This document shows positions 39,414 through 61,100 of a stretch of 64,000 nucleotides of DNA, piece by piece. Where the stretch lies: NCBI GenBank assembly GCA_036785325.1, contig JAXIVH010000006.1, positions 3,009,874 to 3,073,873 of the forward strand, in the 5' to 3' direction. Position 1 is the first letter of the stretch. Each line of letters begins with the position of its first letter. Under the pieces are notes generated by a model that saw only the letters and a list, made by a program, of their open reading frames with translations, had not been told where the DNA came from and made no database searches. Source of the stretch: Urophycis tenuis. Taxonomy: Eukaryota > Chordata > Actinopteri > Gadiformes > Phycidae. The position numbers and the translations under genes are program-made.

Positions 39414-40459
39414 GGTGTGGGTGTGTGTGTGTGTGTTTTGTTTGGATGTATGTAATGGCATCAAGCACATTTTCGTCAATGAACCTTGTCCAGTTTTGAT
39501 TGCCTTTATGTCCAAATAGTAGTAAGACAGAGTCCTATAGTTTTTTAACCATTGTTTCTATTGCCGCATAATCATGAAAGTCACATATTTACATTATCAT
39601 GTACTGTTGTTTGTGTGAGAACAAAATAGACTATATGGTTTTGAAGGTCAAGCTCAAACCATGGGGTATTCTGTATCCTGAGTTTTTCAACAATATTGCT
39701 TCATAATTTATAAGGCTCCTGCATTTCCCAATTCCCTTCCATCCCTTCCCTCAGTGAGAGACACGCCCAATTAATGCATGTATCTTATACCTTGTGGCCC
39801 TAATGAACAACTGACCATTTTCAGATCAATAGATGCAGCAGAGTTCATGCTATGGAATCAGCACAGTGGTGGTTGGTTGAGTAGCGACGGGGGTTAACAC
39901 ATACAGCACACTGTATTTCACAATGCAGTGTGAAGCACAATCAAGTGCTGAAATAAACATGAACATTCTAGGTCATTACAGATTTACTGCCAATCCTCCA
40001 TTCGGTTGTTGGAAGAAGAACATATTTGTAAAATGGTGAGGTGTGGGTTGGCGTTGGTAGTTTTGCTTACACAGAAAGTAGGCATCTCAAGGCCTACGGG
40101 TGCGTTTCAATTTCAAATTGACTTGTTAGAAAGAACGGTCTGGGTCATCTGGACGAGGCGATGGAGAAGCAACAGCTGTCTTACTTCCTGGAGTACCCCC
40201 TGCCTCTCTCTTCCTCTCTCTCTCTTTCTCTCTCCCTCTCCCTATCTGTCTCACTGTAGCTCTGATACATATGCTCAAATGAAAATATACTCTGTTGTTA
40301 GTGGTGAATGATGTCTTGTGATACTCTACGCCTTTGGATAGTGCTGTGTTTATTGTGTATGATGTATTCATAGTAGTATTTATGATGATAAGTCTGAGAA
40401 AAAAATATCCCAAACTCTTGAGAATTCTACTGTATTCTTATTATATGGAATTCGTGTGA

Positions 40460-40475
40460 AATAAAAATGAATAAA
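40460..40475 (+). terminator. candidate syp polyadenylation signals
   Basis: Two AATAAA hexamers, 40460-40465 and 40470-40475, sit about 2.7 kb after the syp stop, before a drop into unrelated intergenic DNA. The long UTR is typical of neuronal genes. Assignment is by position. Confidence 0.5.
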
Positions 40476-41591
40476 ACTTGAAATTATTCTGTTGATGGTT
40501 AAATGTCTGCCTCTTATTATATTGTATGTTTTGCAACCAAATATGCTTTATCGGTGATGTGACATTTCAAAGTAGATTCGACTCAAGTCATGGTGTAAGT
40601 AGCCTACTGTAGAAACGTGTGCGTGCTGTTCAATGGAGCCGGTCGACATGGGAAATTAATATTTTTCCAGTTGTTAAGTAATCATCTCCCATGTGACTGC
40701 ACGAATAGACCAACACGAAATTGTTTTCTGTAATCAAATACGTCGTAAAATGTATAGGCTACAATAAAATGCTTTCGAATGCAGTCCACACGAATGTTAC
40801 ACAAATCATTAACGGGAAGTTACGGGAGGGTCCATTCAGCCTGTGAACGTACAGTGGCGCCCCAACACTCTGGTGCCTCATAATGTAGGACTTCATGGTG
40901 CCTGGCGGGCGGGACTCGCAGGAATACAGCCTACTTTAAAATAGCCATAGACCTCAGGGTAGGCCTACTTCCTGTTTCAAATCGTGTGGGACCTCATTCA
41001 ACATACGCATGCATGATTTAAAAAAAAAAGACAAAATCAGAAGAGTGAGATAAAATAAAAAAAAGTGAAAGCAGTCCGTGGTATGGAAAGAATGCGTGGG
41101 CAGCCTGCATAATGTGCCAAGTTGTCATGGAAACTGTAGGCGCTCTATTGCCAAAATAAACACGAGCAAATCAATCCAAAACAAAGGCGGCATTGAAAAT
41201 GTCGTGTTTCACTATGCAATGATATCTCTTATAAGTGTCAATCGCTGTACTTCCTTGCGCGTTGAATAGAACCCAGCAACAGGTCGCAGTGTGGCGAGCT
41301 GCGTGATTCCTCCCACAGATGAAACCCTCTGAGAAAAGAGAAAGCCAACGCCCCGCTGTCGTCTTTACTCCCTCCTCCTCCCGGGGCTGCCGATCAACGT
41401 GAAAACTGGAAACAGCCACTGTTTTAAAGCAGCACATCTGTCAACATTTCAACGACGGAGATCTATTTTCGATACACAAACAGCCACCAGCCATTCATTT
41501 GTATTTGTTGGGGGCATCTCGCGTCGTTGCCCACCCCCCCAGGATACACAGCTACAAGTGAAGGTTTTAGACCCGCGACTTAAGTTGAAGA

Positions 41592-47575
<5,984 letters not shown>

Positions 47576-50375
47576 GCAGTCCAAGGCATCACAACCACAC
47601 GTCCACCACGCAGCAGCAGAAGATTTACGATAAAGCACTTGAGGAAGATGATGGAGGAGTCAGCAGCAAAGACAAGAGTGGAGCATCGCCGATGGCAGAC
47701 ATCGAGGAGACAACCTCGTGTTCCCTTCCTACCCAGAAGAAGAGGACACTTATTTGAAAGCTGCAGTGTGTAGGATTTTACGTGGCATATACCAGTGAGG
47801 TAGCAGATCGCAACCAATTGAATAACCCCCCCCCCCCACACACACACACACACCCACCTCTCGCTTTCCAACACAGTAGGAGTAAGTAGGAGAAGCTGCG
47901 GTGGCCTGCACTGGTCTGCAAGAAGCCAGTAGGCACTTCCAGAATGATGTCATTGTCTGCACCAGCGTCAAGTGGTCAGGTGACGAGGGTCCGTCATAGA
48001 TTCAAACTTTGTATTGAGTTATTATTCGTTATGGGTTCTTATTTGGTGATGAAGTCTGTAAAACTATAGGCCATAGTTGACAGATAGAGTTAGACTGCTA
48101 CAAATTACAATGTGTCCTCTCTAAAGCCATTTGTCCTTTCTGGGCTACTGTAGAAGAAATGGCGGTGCAACATGTCGGGCCCCGTGTGAGAGGACCCTAC
48201 CCCTTTGTAAATGTAAAGGGCTCTCAATGAAACGAAAACACCACCATTGTCATTTGCATTGGAGTGTACCCTAATGAAATCATACTGATGAATATTATAT
48301 TCCATTTCTGCCATATCTGCTCCACTAGACGCCGTTCAATTCTACACACTGCAGCTTTAAAAGGTCTGGGCCAGGAGGGGGATGCCGTGGCTAACCAAAC
48401 AGTGACCTGGCAGGTCTACCGAGTGCCTGCGTAATAGTGTGTGTTGGTTTCATTCGGGTGTCCCTGTTTAAACTTTAACAACAACGTGGGTGTGTCTGAA
48501 TGGATTTGGAGTTTGGTCACATGAAAAGGGAAAGTTGTAAATAATTGGCACTGTAAAGCATTTGTTAGCGTCCCTGAAGCGGTTTTCTCTCGCTAATTGG
48601 TTTAGTGCACATTTCTACTGTTTTTAATGGAATATAATGATAATGTTGATGGGGGCAAAGTCTCCTCGTCCACTCAATACTCTGTATAGATTCGAGAAAC
48701 AATTTAAACAATAATGGGGGTTTATGGAATTACTTGATTTGCTTTGAGTTTTGGTTTAAAGATATGTTTTGATGTTCATGTTCAGTAAAGTTTACATGAA
48801 GATTCAGGCTTACAACCATCAAACCTTTCATGCTCTCTCTGCCATTTCAACATTAATTGATGAATTAATTCATGCCTTGTGCCTTAATCTGGTCCCAATT
48901 AAAAACAAAGAGTGACATTTGTTATAGTCTAGTCTGGCTTTTGCTGCGTTTAATAATCAATAATACTTTATATTCTTTTACAGACGGAAGATGAACTAAA
49001 GTGATGATTAGGCCTACCTAATATGCCTATTTGTATTGGTATTCCACTGGTTTTTATCAACGCATAGTTTTAGTTCTTTCTAAGTTTTGTAATAAATTAA
49101 TCACCAAAGACCTGTTTCTTCTTGCTTGGGGGATGCCCATCAGTCCAAATGATTTTCAACTCTTTCTACTCAGGTCTTGTGTATGTTTTTCAGTGTGTGT
49201 GCGTAATAAGTTTCCAAAGTGCAACAATATATTGTATTAATGTTTAATCACGGCCAAAATAGACGTCTCCTGTGACTGTGCTCACTTGAGTGCTTGTGAA
49301 TGGTACTTTTGGATTTGGATATTGTCTTGTTAAACTTTAAACTGTACAAATGTTCTTTCCATTTAAACAGAAGCCTAAATGATTTAAACTAATATGTTTC
49401 TGCCGTTCAAACTTTAAAACATAAGTGATTTCAGAATTAAAACTTATTGTTACCACATCGAAAGTGTGTCTTAAGTGTGTCTTATTTGTGTATTCATAGA
49501 ACTACGGTATGCACTTAAATTGACGAAATGGGTGAGTACCACAGTCAATGGTGAGTACGCACCTAAATGTATTCTAATATATTTCCACTAGGTGGAGCCA
49601 GTTCACTATGTACTAATATTCTTTGTTTTCTTAAACACAAGTCTATATAGGCCTATCCAAAACTACAAATGTCTACATTTCAAAATTGTCAAACTAAAGG
49701 TGACTTTAATCAAATGCAGGCGAGCGACAAGCATTCTAACTATTGCACTATTCACTATTTTCGTGGGATATGGCTAAGGTTTCTGCAATGATCTTTACGT
49801 CTTTAAATTAGGCTTGTTCATTCACGTTCCTTTAATTAAAAAAGAAAAAAGGTAACGTGTAGGTGTACAACAACGTATGTTGGACCGCACTTGTGTAAAA
49901 CCTGATAAACGTCCATTATGTTTTAAAGACAGAATTCGATCTCCACGTTCCCGACTCCTCCCACCCGGCCAAGTGTTTTGCCCGTGGAACTCTCTCAGGT
50001 GGAGTCGAGCAGATGGAAGAGAAGACCCTCTCCAGAGGCACTCCATGCCCAACACGCGAGTTTAACACCGTAGCAGCAGAGAAGCAGCCAGTATATCGGG
50101 CGGGGGTCGCCTGTGTGTACAGCACAGGTACTGTACTGTACTGTATTGTACTGTACCGTACTGTCTCACAAGCCTGCTCACAAGCCTGCTCACGTATGTG
50201 CGGGCCTAACTTTGGGATGATGACTGACTCTGTTGCCTAAAGTTTTGAGACGAGGAATAAACAGCATGGGACGCGTTGGAGAAGGCGTGTAGGCTCCGTT
50301 GGAGGGGTTAGTGAAGTAAAGATCACGCTACAAGGTATAGCCTGCTGGGTGTGTAGTTCCATGTGACCCTGGACC
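47576..50375 (+). other. plp2 3' UTR and plp2-prickle3 spacer
   Basis: There is no coding segment with splice support. A candidate polyadenylation signal AATAAA is at 49091-49096. A short GTACT pentamer repeat occurs at about 50128-50165, probably in prickle3 upstream DNA. Confidence 0.5.
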
Positions 50376-53300
50376 ATGTTCTCCCGAGGATCTAAGAAGC
50401 GACGATCAAACCGCTCGGTAAGTGTGTTTCTTTCTTTTCGTCGTCACTAGGCTACATATAAACACGTGTTTAATGAGCCATACAGATCAAACATCACTTT
50501 GGGATCCCGAATGTGTCAAATTATTTCCACCAAGTCATATTTCTACGTTGTTAAACACACTTTTAATTATCTATTCGCCGACTTGATCCATAACACACAA
50601 AACCGTCGCCGCGCCATCACCTTTACCTGGCTACTATTTCGACAAAATTCTATCGATAATTGTACACAGTGAGCAATGTTTCTGAATACCAAACAAACCG
50701 TGTACCTTATTTTAAATTAAAAATTAAACAGACTTTTCGTGTCTTTGTTTCATAAATCATTGAAAGCGCCCGGGTTACGACCAATGACGTCATAGGAATT
50801 TACCTGGACAGGAGTTAGAGGGACGAGGCTGCTGCCATTTGAACACGACGTTACTTGTATAGGCCTACCGTTCCTACTTCCAAACACATCTTCACGGTGT
50901 TATGTTTAGTGAGACAGAAAGTAGGCCCATACACAGAATAACTTACTTCTACTGCATACAAGTTATGCAGTAGAAGGGCCTAAGAGCTTACAGTCGATGT
51001 GCTAATCCTCTCTTATTATCCCTGTGTCAGGTTTCCACTTTTATATAGAACATGTCAATCCCCGTGTATATACACCTAATACCCTACCTGGAAAGTCACA
51101 ATAGGTCTTGTAACACTTGACTTAAAGAAAGTTAAGCTAGACTAGCTGATTTGTCAAGGTTCTTGTGTCATACCTTTTCATGAATGGTATTTTCAAGTTC
51201 CTTATATTTGTCACCAAAGTAAGTCCTCATTGGTTTCATTCATAAACTCCCCAGTGAGAACAGTGTCCCAGCAGAGGTCACGTGGACACATGCAGACAAA
51301 CATCTGTGTTTCGTGAGTAATTTTAGGGAACAGGATGCAGAGGTCTCATTAATAACAGAAAGAACACTGGTGTCATAGTGAAAACAGAGGAGATCACTGC
51401 CTGAGTGTGTCTGTGGTTGATCCTGTCCGGCCAGGGGGAGATGTATCTGGCCAACATGCCAAGGCAAAGCGGGCCCCCGTGACCCATGACCTCGTGTTAA
51501 TGGTTAACCCTTCAAGCGCCGCTGAAACGGCAGCTCTACACATTACTCGTTAACCGGGTTCAGAACTCACCTTTTTCAAAGCATTCTTTGTGGCGTCATG
51601 CGGTGTGAGTCCATCAGTGACCAGGAGTCCCCACCGCGCCTTTCTTATGTCCTGCGGTTTTCTGAGGGGGTTGGTCTTGTGAATGGTGGCTGCTGCAGGT
51701 GTTTTGCTCTGACGAAGAACCACATGTGCCTGTTGGGTTTGACTTGACTCAGCGGTGCGCAGACAGGGACCTAATGCCTCCAGCACCTGAGGTCTTTTGT
51801 CATGGTTACGGCGAGTAGCACTCTGTGTCAGTCAGGTCCCTGTTCCTCTGCATGATGAGAGGCTCAGTGGCAGCAGCAGGATGAGTAGGCCATGAACGGA
51901 AGTGATCGTAGTTGCATATAAAACATGCATGAACTTGGCATGCAATTGCATACAACTGACTTAAACGGCAGACTCTTGTCGCCCGGCATGGAAATGTGTC
52001 TCGGGCGATCTGATCTCAAACCAGCCCTCACCGAACGCTGGTGTGGATCATTTACATCAGAACCACATTGAATGATGGCCCAGGACTCCACCCTGCAGAA
52101 TGTCTGTGTAATGTTGCAACTAAAGCTGGAGTGAATATTTGGCCTATAGAATGTCCTTCATAATGGCAATTAGCAATGGAGTCATTATAATAGTAAACGT
52201 ATAATTATAAACATCTTATAGTGTCTTAAAGGTGTTTGCTTTGTCTGACAAAAAAGTTGAATTCAACTTTAAGCAGTTAGTCAATGATCTTATTATTTAA
52301 TCGTGTGTGTGCATGTGTGTGTGTTCAGTATATTACACTTTGTCATAGAAACCACAACTCGACCTATTCAATAATGAACCCATGTTGTGTATGCTGGCTT
52401 CTTCATCCATCCAAATCTCTAGGATGGTAAAGCAGTAAATAAACAAACACAGTATAAACACCAACATTTCTGTTTTACATTTGAAAGGTTTTGCAGACTC
52501 TTGGTCTAAGCCAAAGTGAACAGGTAACGTTTTAGTTTTCCATCAGTGGTTCTGAGACTTCACAGAAACTGAGATTATTTGCATGTTGAGCACGTATGCA
52601 AAATCAAATCAGAGGTGATCACTGTGTTTTGAATGACATATTATTGCTGTGTGTGTGGCCGGGATCTGGATATGCCTCACCCTAAAACCTACATGTAAAA
52701 TAGCGGGGTCAGGCATGGCCGTAGCGTGCATGTTTTTCAGCCAACGTGAACTTCTTCACATAACTTAACTTTCTTGGGGCATTGTTTAGAACTTCTCTTC
52801 CTACCACCCCTCCCATCATGTCCTTTTGCTGAAAACACAATAGAGCCAAGACCATTGTTAGCCTCCACACTTGACACATTACCTCTTGTGGGAGGCTGAA
52901 AAGAAACATGCATGAAGAAGGCCATGCAAGTCAGCATGCAGTGCAGCACGCATCTGCATACATTAAAGGGTAACGGGGCATTTAGCAGACGCTTTTGTTC
53001 AAAGCGACTTACAATCAGTACATTTGTGGGGTTCGACATGTGGACAGTTGGAGGAGGAGGGGGATCAAGGGGATCGAACTGCCGACCCTACGGTTAGTGG
53101 ACGACCCGCTCTGTCCACCCGCTCTACCCACTGAGCTACTGCTGCCCACATCACATTAATGAATAAGACAAGAGAGTCTTATGGCCGACTTTACACCAGA
53201 AGTGTTAAGTCGGCCACAGAAACAGATTCCATAAATGTCCATTTGGCTAAGACAGGCATTTGGGGGGGCCCCAAAACACCAGAAAACCTAGAGATTCTTT

Positions 53301-55154
53301 ATGTTTTGTGTTCGTTTCTTATCGGACGCTCTCTTTGCCATGGTAATGAGGTGAAGAACATCTCTGCTCTATAATCACCATGCCATGTTACAACCAGCTG
53401 GACTGGTTTTGTGCATCTCCGGATCTGTTTACACAGAGTGCCGTCTCCTTCCCTGCCATCTTTGTCTCTCCAGCAGGCGACTGTGAGCACGGTTTGAATC
53501 TTTCATTAGGAAGAAGATGCAAACCTGATGTTTCCAAAACCACACATGGACACATTTTAGCTGTCGCCACAGAACTATTAGATGACGTTTCTCCCGATTG
53601 TCTCCGACTCCAACAATGCATCACGTTTTCATGATTTGAGATGGTTTTCCCATTCAATATCGTTCACTGAAAACCTCTTTTTATAGAATGCCGCTTTTAA
53701 TGTGTGATGAAGGATGAACTGGAGTGATGTTGAAACACAGCAACCTGCATAGAGTCCAAGTCTCAAAAGGCACACTTTCAGGATGAAAGTTTTTAGGGAT
53801 TGCAGAATAGAATAACAGAACAGAATAACAACCTCTGTACTTTCTTCACTCCTTCATCTTACTCTGTCATCTTTTTCTTCTTTCTTTATCCAATCAGAAA
53901 AGGTTTACTAAGACACTCCGAATGAAGGCCACATTAGTGCTGTGGTCACTCAGGTATTTATTAATTCTTTTGTGTCTTGAGTTTGCAAACCCTCATTGGT
54001 TTTGAGTGTACACTTTATGTGGTAAATCCGCTTTGGGTATGTGTAATTACCCTACTTAAAGCAGTATTTGTTTGTGAGCGTTTCTAGGCAACAGTAGAAT
54101 TAGCATGACAATGTACTACCTAACAGTCCATTAAAGGACTAATATTCTACTACTTCAAAGACACAAGTGCACCAACGCTAATGTCGCCCGACGTCACAAA
54201 AAGTGCAGTAACATTTCAACAGTGTTCGCTGCTCTGACAGATAAGCTGAGCAAACTCAAAGTGGCCGATGATAGCAGTAATGCTTGAAAGTTACAAATTC
54301 TGCACTGTATCTGTTGTAAGCTCTAATAAAAACACACATTCAGAGGCCCTGTGGGAAAACAGGCTAGACTGTACTTTGTGCTGCTGCTTCTTCAGCCAGA
54401 TGCACCGACTTGGTTTTATGAGCTGCATGTGGTTGAAAACAAGATCCAAACATGGCTCAACATATTCACACAGGTCTGTGTGTGTGTGTGTGGGTGTGGG
54501 TGTGGGTGTGTGTGTGTGTGTGTGTGTGCACCACCTGCATGGATACTTCACAGTCTGGATTAAACAACAGCCCTAGTGCTTCCCGACCCCGATCACTGTA
54601 GCAGTGCAGGCCGTCCTGTGCTCTATAGGACAGAGACAGTGAGAAGGTGTCACTGGATCCCACTGTTCTGTTTCCATCTCATTGTTGGCTTAAACACATC
54701 CCTGGGACATAAAAAAAACACCACAGAAAAATAAGTCACAATATGAGGAAGGGTGACACGATGAGTAAACAAAGACCGTGCTCAGAAATCCACCGTGAAA
54801 CCGGCAGCTCGCGGCTAACAGGCAGAATGGAGCGAGGGGGGAAGAGGTGACCGGCTGCAGTAGAGGAAGGGAAAGTAGAGACAGGGAGACGGCGCAGAGA
54901 GAGGGAAAGGGTGCAGCTCTCTTCCTGTCTCTGCTTCCTTCCTTTCATCTCTAAAACAGTCTGCATGCACACACACACACACACACAGACACAGACACAC
55001 ATACACACAGCTCCTGGGCTATAGGTAGCAGGCGAGACATGAGGTATTCGATCTAGCGCTAAACTGTTTTCTCACCGTGTGCCAAAGTCGGATGCACGGC
55101 TCAGCGTTTCTCAGGCTTAGGAATTTCGGGAGGTTGTTCATCTTCATTTATCTC

Positions 55155-55193
<39 letters not shown>

Positions 55194-58100
55194 GAAAGTT
55201 CCCTAAAATAATACACGCACACCAATGTATTTTGACCTGCTAGGGGATTTCGGGTTCCACAGCACAAATATTTCTTCAGGAACATTTTGGTGATTTTGAA
55301 TCCTCCATTTGACCGGTAGATTCAATTAATTGTTGATTGATTGATTTACACCGGTCATGCATCATCTCACACTATCCCACACAAGCCATCACCTGGGTGA
55401 TTCGCCGGTGGGGCCATGCATCCCTGGGTTTTACAAGACAAACACCTGTTATATGAGCACAAGGTACAGGCGGACATAGTGTTTTGCGTGTGCAGTCCAG
55501 TAATGTGACGAGCTCCTCCAGACATTGCTCTGAGGCTGTGCTCGCATGCTCCAGCAGCCCACGCAGAATGCGCTGTTAAAAAGTCCCAGGCCATGCGCCG
55601 TGACAACCGCACGGACACCGGCCATTGTTGTCGCCTGGTTTGTGACTCAGTATGCGCTTGGTGATGTGTGATGTGATCCTCCAGTGCAGCCATAAAGTGA
55701 GTGTTTGTTGTCGTGTCTGTCCTGCAGCAACAGGAGGAGGACCCGGACAAGGGGCAGCCCTGCATGCGATGCGGCGACCAGTGTCCGGGCTTCAAGGTGC
55801 ACGGCTGGAGGTACGTATCAACCCCCCCGCCCCCTTAAGTTACGTCATGCAGACACGGCATATTGTCTGCACTCAAAGGATTTGTTTACTATAGCCGTCA
55901 GTGAGTGAACACCCGGTTGGCTTACAGAAAGGACCACAATGTGTAAAGCTGCAGTTGTAGAAGTTGCACGTTGACGTCGTTGAACCGCGTTCCATGACAT
56001 TAGACCCCAGTATGAGTTCATTGAGTTGCAAACTAAATACTTTGAGTCCACTTTAATGCTAAATCTTTCTGCTAAAATGTATTCTGATGTGGGGAAGGGG
56101 ATGACACCGCCGCCTGTGTGTTCTCCTGGGTTTTAACCATGGACCTGCGATCCCAGTGGGTCAACACACGACAGCCGAGCGACCTCACGGAGCGCTGTGG
56201 CCCCCGCAATGTGGTCATTCACTTAATTCGCCGGCGTGGTCACTAAGCCCCTCCCCCTCCACTCTGACAGCAGCCATATCGGCCTCACTGTTTTGCCACG
56301 GTTGACATTATAGTGCAGGAGGGGATTATGACCGACAATGGCCATTCTGTGTTTTATGTCCCCCCCCTTTTTAAAAGGTTTCATACAACACCACGAATGA
56401 TCATTTGTGCATTTATATAAGGGAGGTGGTGGCTCACGCTGATCTCTGTGGCTTAACATAAGCACTTTTGTTCCATCCATCACCGTCCACTACCCACCGC
56501 TATGTCAACATATCCCCATTCCACTGGACAGTGTGTCTGCATCACGTGCGTATCCCAGTTGTGAGGTAGTAGTGTCAGGAGTCCTCTCAAGTGCCAAGTA
56601 GAGGAGAAAGTAAGTGGAGGTTTAAAGGCGGCTATACTTTTAGCAACCTGAGATGGTTGACCCTGCAGCTGATGCAGCTTTTGTAAGAGCGTATTGCTTA
56701 AGTATCTTCATTAAGACTCTGCTGATGAATGAGTCATTAGCGGCGCCTTGCTGAATGAGTCGAGCACGCAAGCAAGCAGCCCTGAATGCTGACGCATCGC
56801 CGTGTCTTGAAATGTTGGGATGCTTTTCTGATTTCCCCCTCCACCCCCTTTTCTTCATCCTCTTCTGTAGTTTATCTGCAGCTGTATGGGGTATTGGTTG
56901 GTCATAATCCTGTCCATCACCTTAATCAGATTAGCCCCTTCGGCTGTGATAGGGTCCTAAATCCCCCTTCATAATGTCACACACACACACACACTCCTTC
57001 CTCAGTACGCAGTTCTGCACTTTCTCATGTGAATGCACTGTCCTATAAAATAGTGGTGTAGAACACATTGACAAATGGCTCTTGGATTAAAAAAATTATC
57101 CAAGGTTGAAGCTATTCAGCAACCCCCTGCTTGCCTTCAGGCTCGTGACGTGGAGCCGACTATAAACACACTGTGATTTATTGTGTCTGGACTGGATGTG
57201 TCAGAGCGGGAGCCAGAGTTGTGGTTCAGTCCGTTGTCGACCCAAACGCAGAGGGTTGCTGCTGGGCACGGCGACTTCAGAGAGAAGAACAGAAGCGCAT
57301 TAGGGGCATTATTGTGGCGTGCCCTTTGTTATTTATTATGGGCATACGTCTTGAATCACTTGATCCTCGAGACAAAAAGGACTGGTGGGTAAACTGTCAA
57401 ACAACTATGTTGACCGGGAGCATACATTTAAATAGCACCAATTGCTGAGTGAAGTTCATACCTGCCATTGTTTTGTTTAAATGTCCCAACATCTTTACAT
57501 GAACACAAGTCTTTAAGTGGCAGTGGGGTGTCGGGGGGGGAGCTTGCAGGGCGGGGGGTGAGAAAGTGGTATCATGTTTGGCATTACAAGTCCACAAATT
57601 AGTACAGCATGGAGCGTGTCTCACTTTGTGGCTGATGGAGAGTTATGGGAGGTCGAGGAATGAGACCCCTGGGCCTCAGTGGAAACTCCATCTAATCTCT
57701 GCTGCTGCTTCGTCTTCTTCATCTTCTTCAGAAACCCATTTGTTGTCACTGTCTCCCTGACAGTGGAAGAGTTGGGGGTCATTAGCTCAGCTGGTCTGCT
57801 CCATTAGAGCAGGGGGCGGAGCACAATCCATCTGTATCCCCTGGATGCCCGTCTAACAGGAGTTAAACTGATGGTGGTGGTGGTGGTGGTTGGAAACGGA
57901 GAGGCCCGGGTGCAGATGGTGGAGGAAGAATTAAGTTACGGCAGACCCTGGGGGTCCCCGCGGTGCGCTGAGTGTTTGAAGCTCCCATCGCTGTGAGGCA
58001 GCGTGGCCATCCAGTGAGTGCTTTAGACCCCTAATTGGCAACAGTTGAGTTTCCTTAGAACCCGAGTCCATCTGTTGATCCTGCGCTGGCACGGCTTCCA

Positions 58101-61100
58101 TACACACAGCGCCCGCAGGCTAGGCTGGCTCTTTGAGGCCAGTGCGTCCATGCGTTTTTTTCTATTTTCTTCCTTCCTTTATTTATCAGCAATGTGCCTT
58201 CCTCCAGGCTTTACTGAGTGAATCCTCTTTTTCCCAGCATATTCCGATGCAGTAAACTTGTCAGACCGTATTCCTTGCCAGGCCGTGTAACTTGTCTAAT
58301 GGTTACTTGAAGCGTTGGTACAGGAAGCACTGAGTGGATGAGTGCATCGGGGGGGGGGGTCTACGTTGCAGGCAGCAGACAAAATGGATTAAAGGAGAAT
58401 CTCCAGATAATGTTGTGTCCTCTCCATCCTCCGGCTGGCGTTGGTTTGTCTGCGTGGTCGGAGAGGCGTGCACATCAGGAGACGCGCCGTCTGCACAGAG
58501 ACATCTCCTGAGACACTGCCCGTCTTCACCACACGTCCCACCACAAGGGGCTGATTGATCCGGCCCCTTTCATGCAGGGTTGGTTTTTTTTAACACGTGG
58601 AGGGTTTTCGTGGGCTGTGCCAGAACCCGTGTGTGGCGTGAATCACGGGCTGCGGCGGCGGTGGTTAGAGGTTAGTGGCGTCGCGTTATGTTTACCCTCC
58701 CAAGATTTCGATACAGATTGATAACTTCAAAGGCGTTGCGCTGACGCATTCGCTCCGCGTGACAAGTGTGCGACAGAAAGGCCTGTCGCCTTTGTAAACA
58801 AAGGTTATCTCCCTGAGCAAAGCCTCCGTCTGTTTGCACGCCGAGCCGCGGGTCGGCCGCGTGCACGCGTTGTTGACACGGCCTTATAACACCCACCCCT
58901 ATCGGAGCGGGACGTGGCGGGGATGTGTGCAGGACGTGGCGAGGATGTGTGCAGGACGTGGCGAGGATGTGTGCGCCACGTCCCGTGTGCAGGCTGGGGG
59001 GTTGGCGAGGGAGCCGGATAGGGGTCATGGAGACGAGGCCATAGGAAGGAGCCTTCCTTTGCCTATGAGCATCCTGCTACTGGTGAAGACAGGAAGCACC
59101 GCCTGGCTTCCCCATGACGGGGGGGTGGAGTCAGCGAGGGGTGGCCTCCTTCGCACTGGGGAGAGGATGGTGGTGGAGCTCATTGGACGCCGTCACCCAC
59201 AAACGCACAACATTGTCGAATTCACTTTGTGTGTGTGTGTGTGATATTGACATCTAGAGAAAATACGTTTTTTCATCTTTTCCCTTTTTTTGTTTTATCA
59301 TGTTCAGTTAGATTATGAAAAAAAGACAGCAGGCCTCAGTCTGCCTATATTTCTATCTGGCTTCAGTTGAACACTTCAGCTAAATATGCTATGGGGTTTC
59401 TACAACCAAATGCCTAAGCTGAATCTCTTGCCAGTGAATGGACCTTATTGTGGTTTTGCAGACAATAACATGGAAGAGCTGAGCTCCATCACATTTAGTG
59501 ATATGTTCCATATGTGTTCCAAAAGTGATACAGAGGCATTTTGCGTGTTATCTTTGGAGCCACATAACCAAACAGAACAGGGTATAAGCAGAATCCATCA
59601 CCATAGTAAACATCATCAGTTACAAACCTATGATTATACCACAATACCACAATAAATCCTTTAATCTTAAAAGTGACTATTATGAAATATTGATATTAAA
59701 GTGAATATTATGAAACTTGTATACCAATCCTGTACACTCCTTACTGCTTGAAATAGTCCTTTGGAAGTCTAAACTTTTTGTTCTCTTTTAGTTTTTATTT
59801 TGTAGTATACTAAGAAGTCCACATACCCATGGTAGAGGTTCCAAAGCGTGGTAAATAGGGCTTTGGTTTTCTATTGCTGTGTTTGTAAAGACGTATCCAC
59901 ATATTGTGTGAGAGACACTTAACCCCAAACTACCATGTGCAATGTATGTGTGTTTCACGTATAATTACAATTACGTTGTAACCCCATATCAAACCTTCAA
60001 CACACATTGTCAATACACACTCCCAGGGATCCATTGTTGTAGTCCTTCGTTTCCTTTCAGCGCACTGCATTCAGTTACAGCAGGTTGCATGTGAACCCTG
60101 CCACCCTGGTGGTGACGTCACCTCCCGTCTCATGTGACAGGATGGCTCCAGGGATCCTGGAAGTGTATGAGAAGACGTATGTCTCTATTGAAAAGGTCTG
60201 GGTCTTGCGCCTTCACCATCTGGACATTAATGCCATGTCTCCTGACACACACACACATGCACACATATGGACACCCACACACACACACACACACAATACA
60301 CTGTGTAAAATCACACCCAGATGGTGAGCAGTTGCCAGCATGGCTTACACTGAGCCGATCCATGAGTTTTGCTTTTGTTTCTGTTGGCACCACCTGCCTG
60401 ACAGAGATGGCCATATATGGGGCCAGGATGGGGAACGGACTACATGTCCCATGGTCCAGTGCCCTGATGTTTCTGGGCCAAACACATGATATGTGTTTCC
60501 TCTTGCTGCCGGTCTTGTAATCCCCCCTCTGACTGTTACCCTTTTATCGGAGGCTGACGGCGCCCGAATGAAACACGCCGGCAGTCAGCGGGAGACCAGA
60601 CTGTGACGCGGATCCCCAGCGTGTACTTATGTATTATTTATTGGGTTTTGTTTTGGTCAAAGTTACGACCGTAATAACAGGGCAGCGGGGGGATGGAGGA
60701 ATGTCAACCAGAGGAGTTCAATCGAGTTGACGTGCATGAGCACGTGCGCGCGTCGAGTCAAGCAGCTTTGTGAGCGATGACCTTGTGCTACCAGCTGGCA
60801 GACGGTTACGCAATGGGTGGAGATGGGGAGGCGGGGGGGGATGGACACACAGACGCCACATGTGGCCGTGGCGCCTTGTCAAGACGCACGCGTGCTACTT
60901 CAGTAACACGCACTCTCTTTTCTCTGCTCATGCTTCACCCCCCCCCCCCCCCCCCGTCTGTCCCAATGCATGCAGACGCAAGCCCTCCACGGATTAACAT
61001 CGTCTTTAGCAGTAGGCCACAGAGGGAGATTAAAGTCTCCCATCTCCTCCTTTTTTTCTATTATGTTTTTTTTTTTTCTCGCTTCACAACCATGAGATTA

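Larger units (their letters stand above)
37804..40475 (+). other. syp 3' UTR, possibly spliced
   Basis: After the stop there is a good donor (ATG|GTGAGTAAG at 37835). A good acceptor follows at 38308-38317 (TTTCTTCCAG), so a UTR intron is possible. The rest is AT-rich up to two polyadenylation signals. It includes (GT)n at 38226-38309 and 39378-39435. Confidence 0.45.
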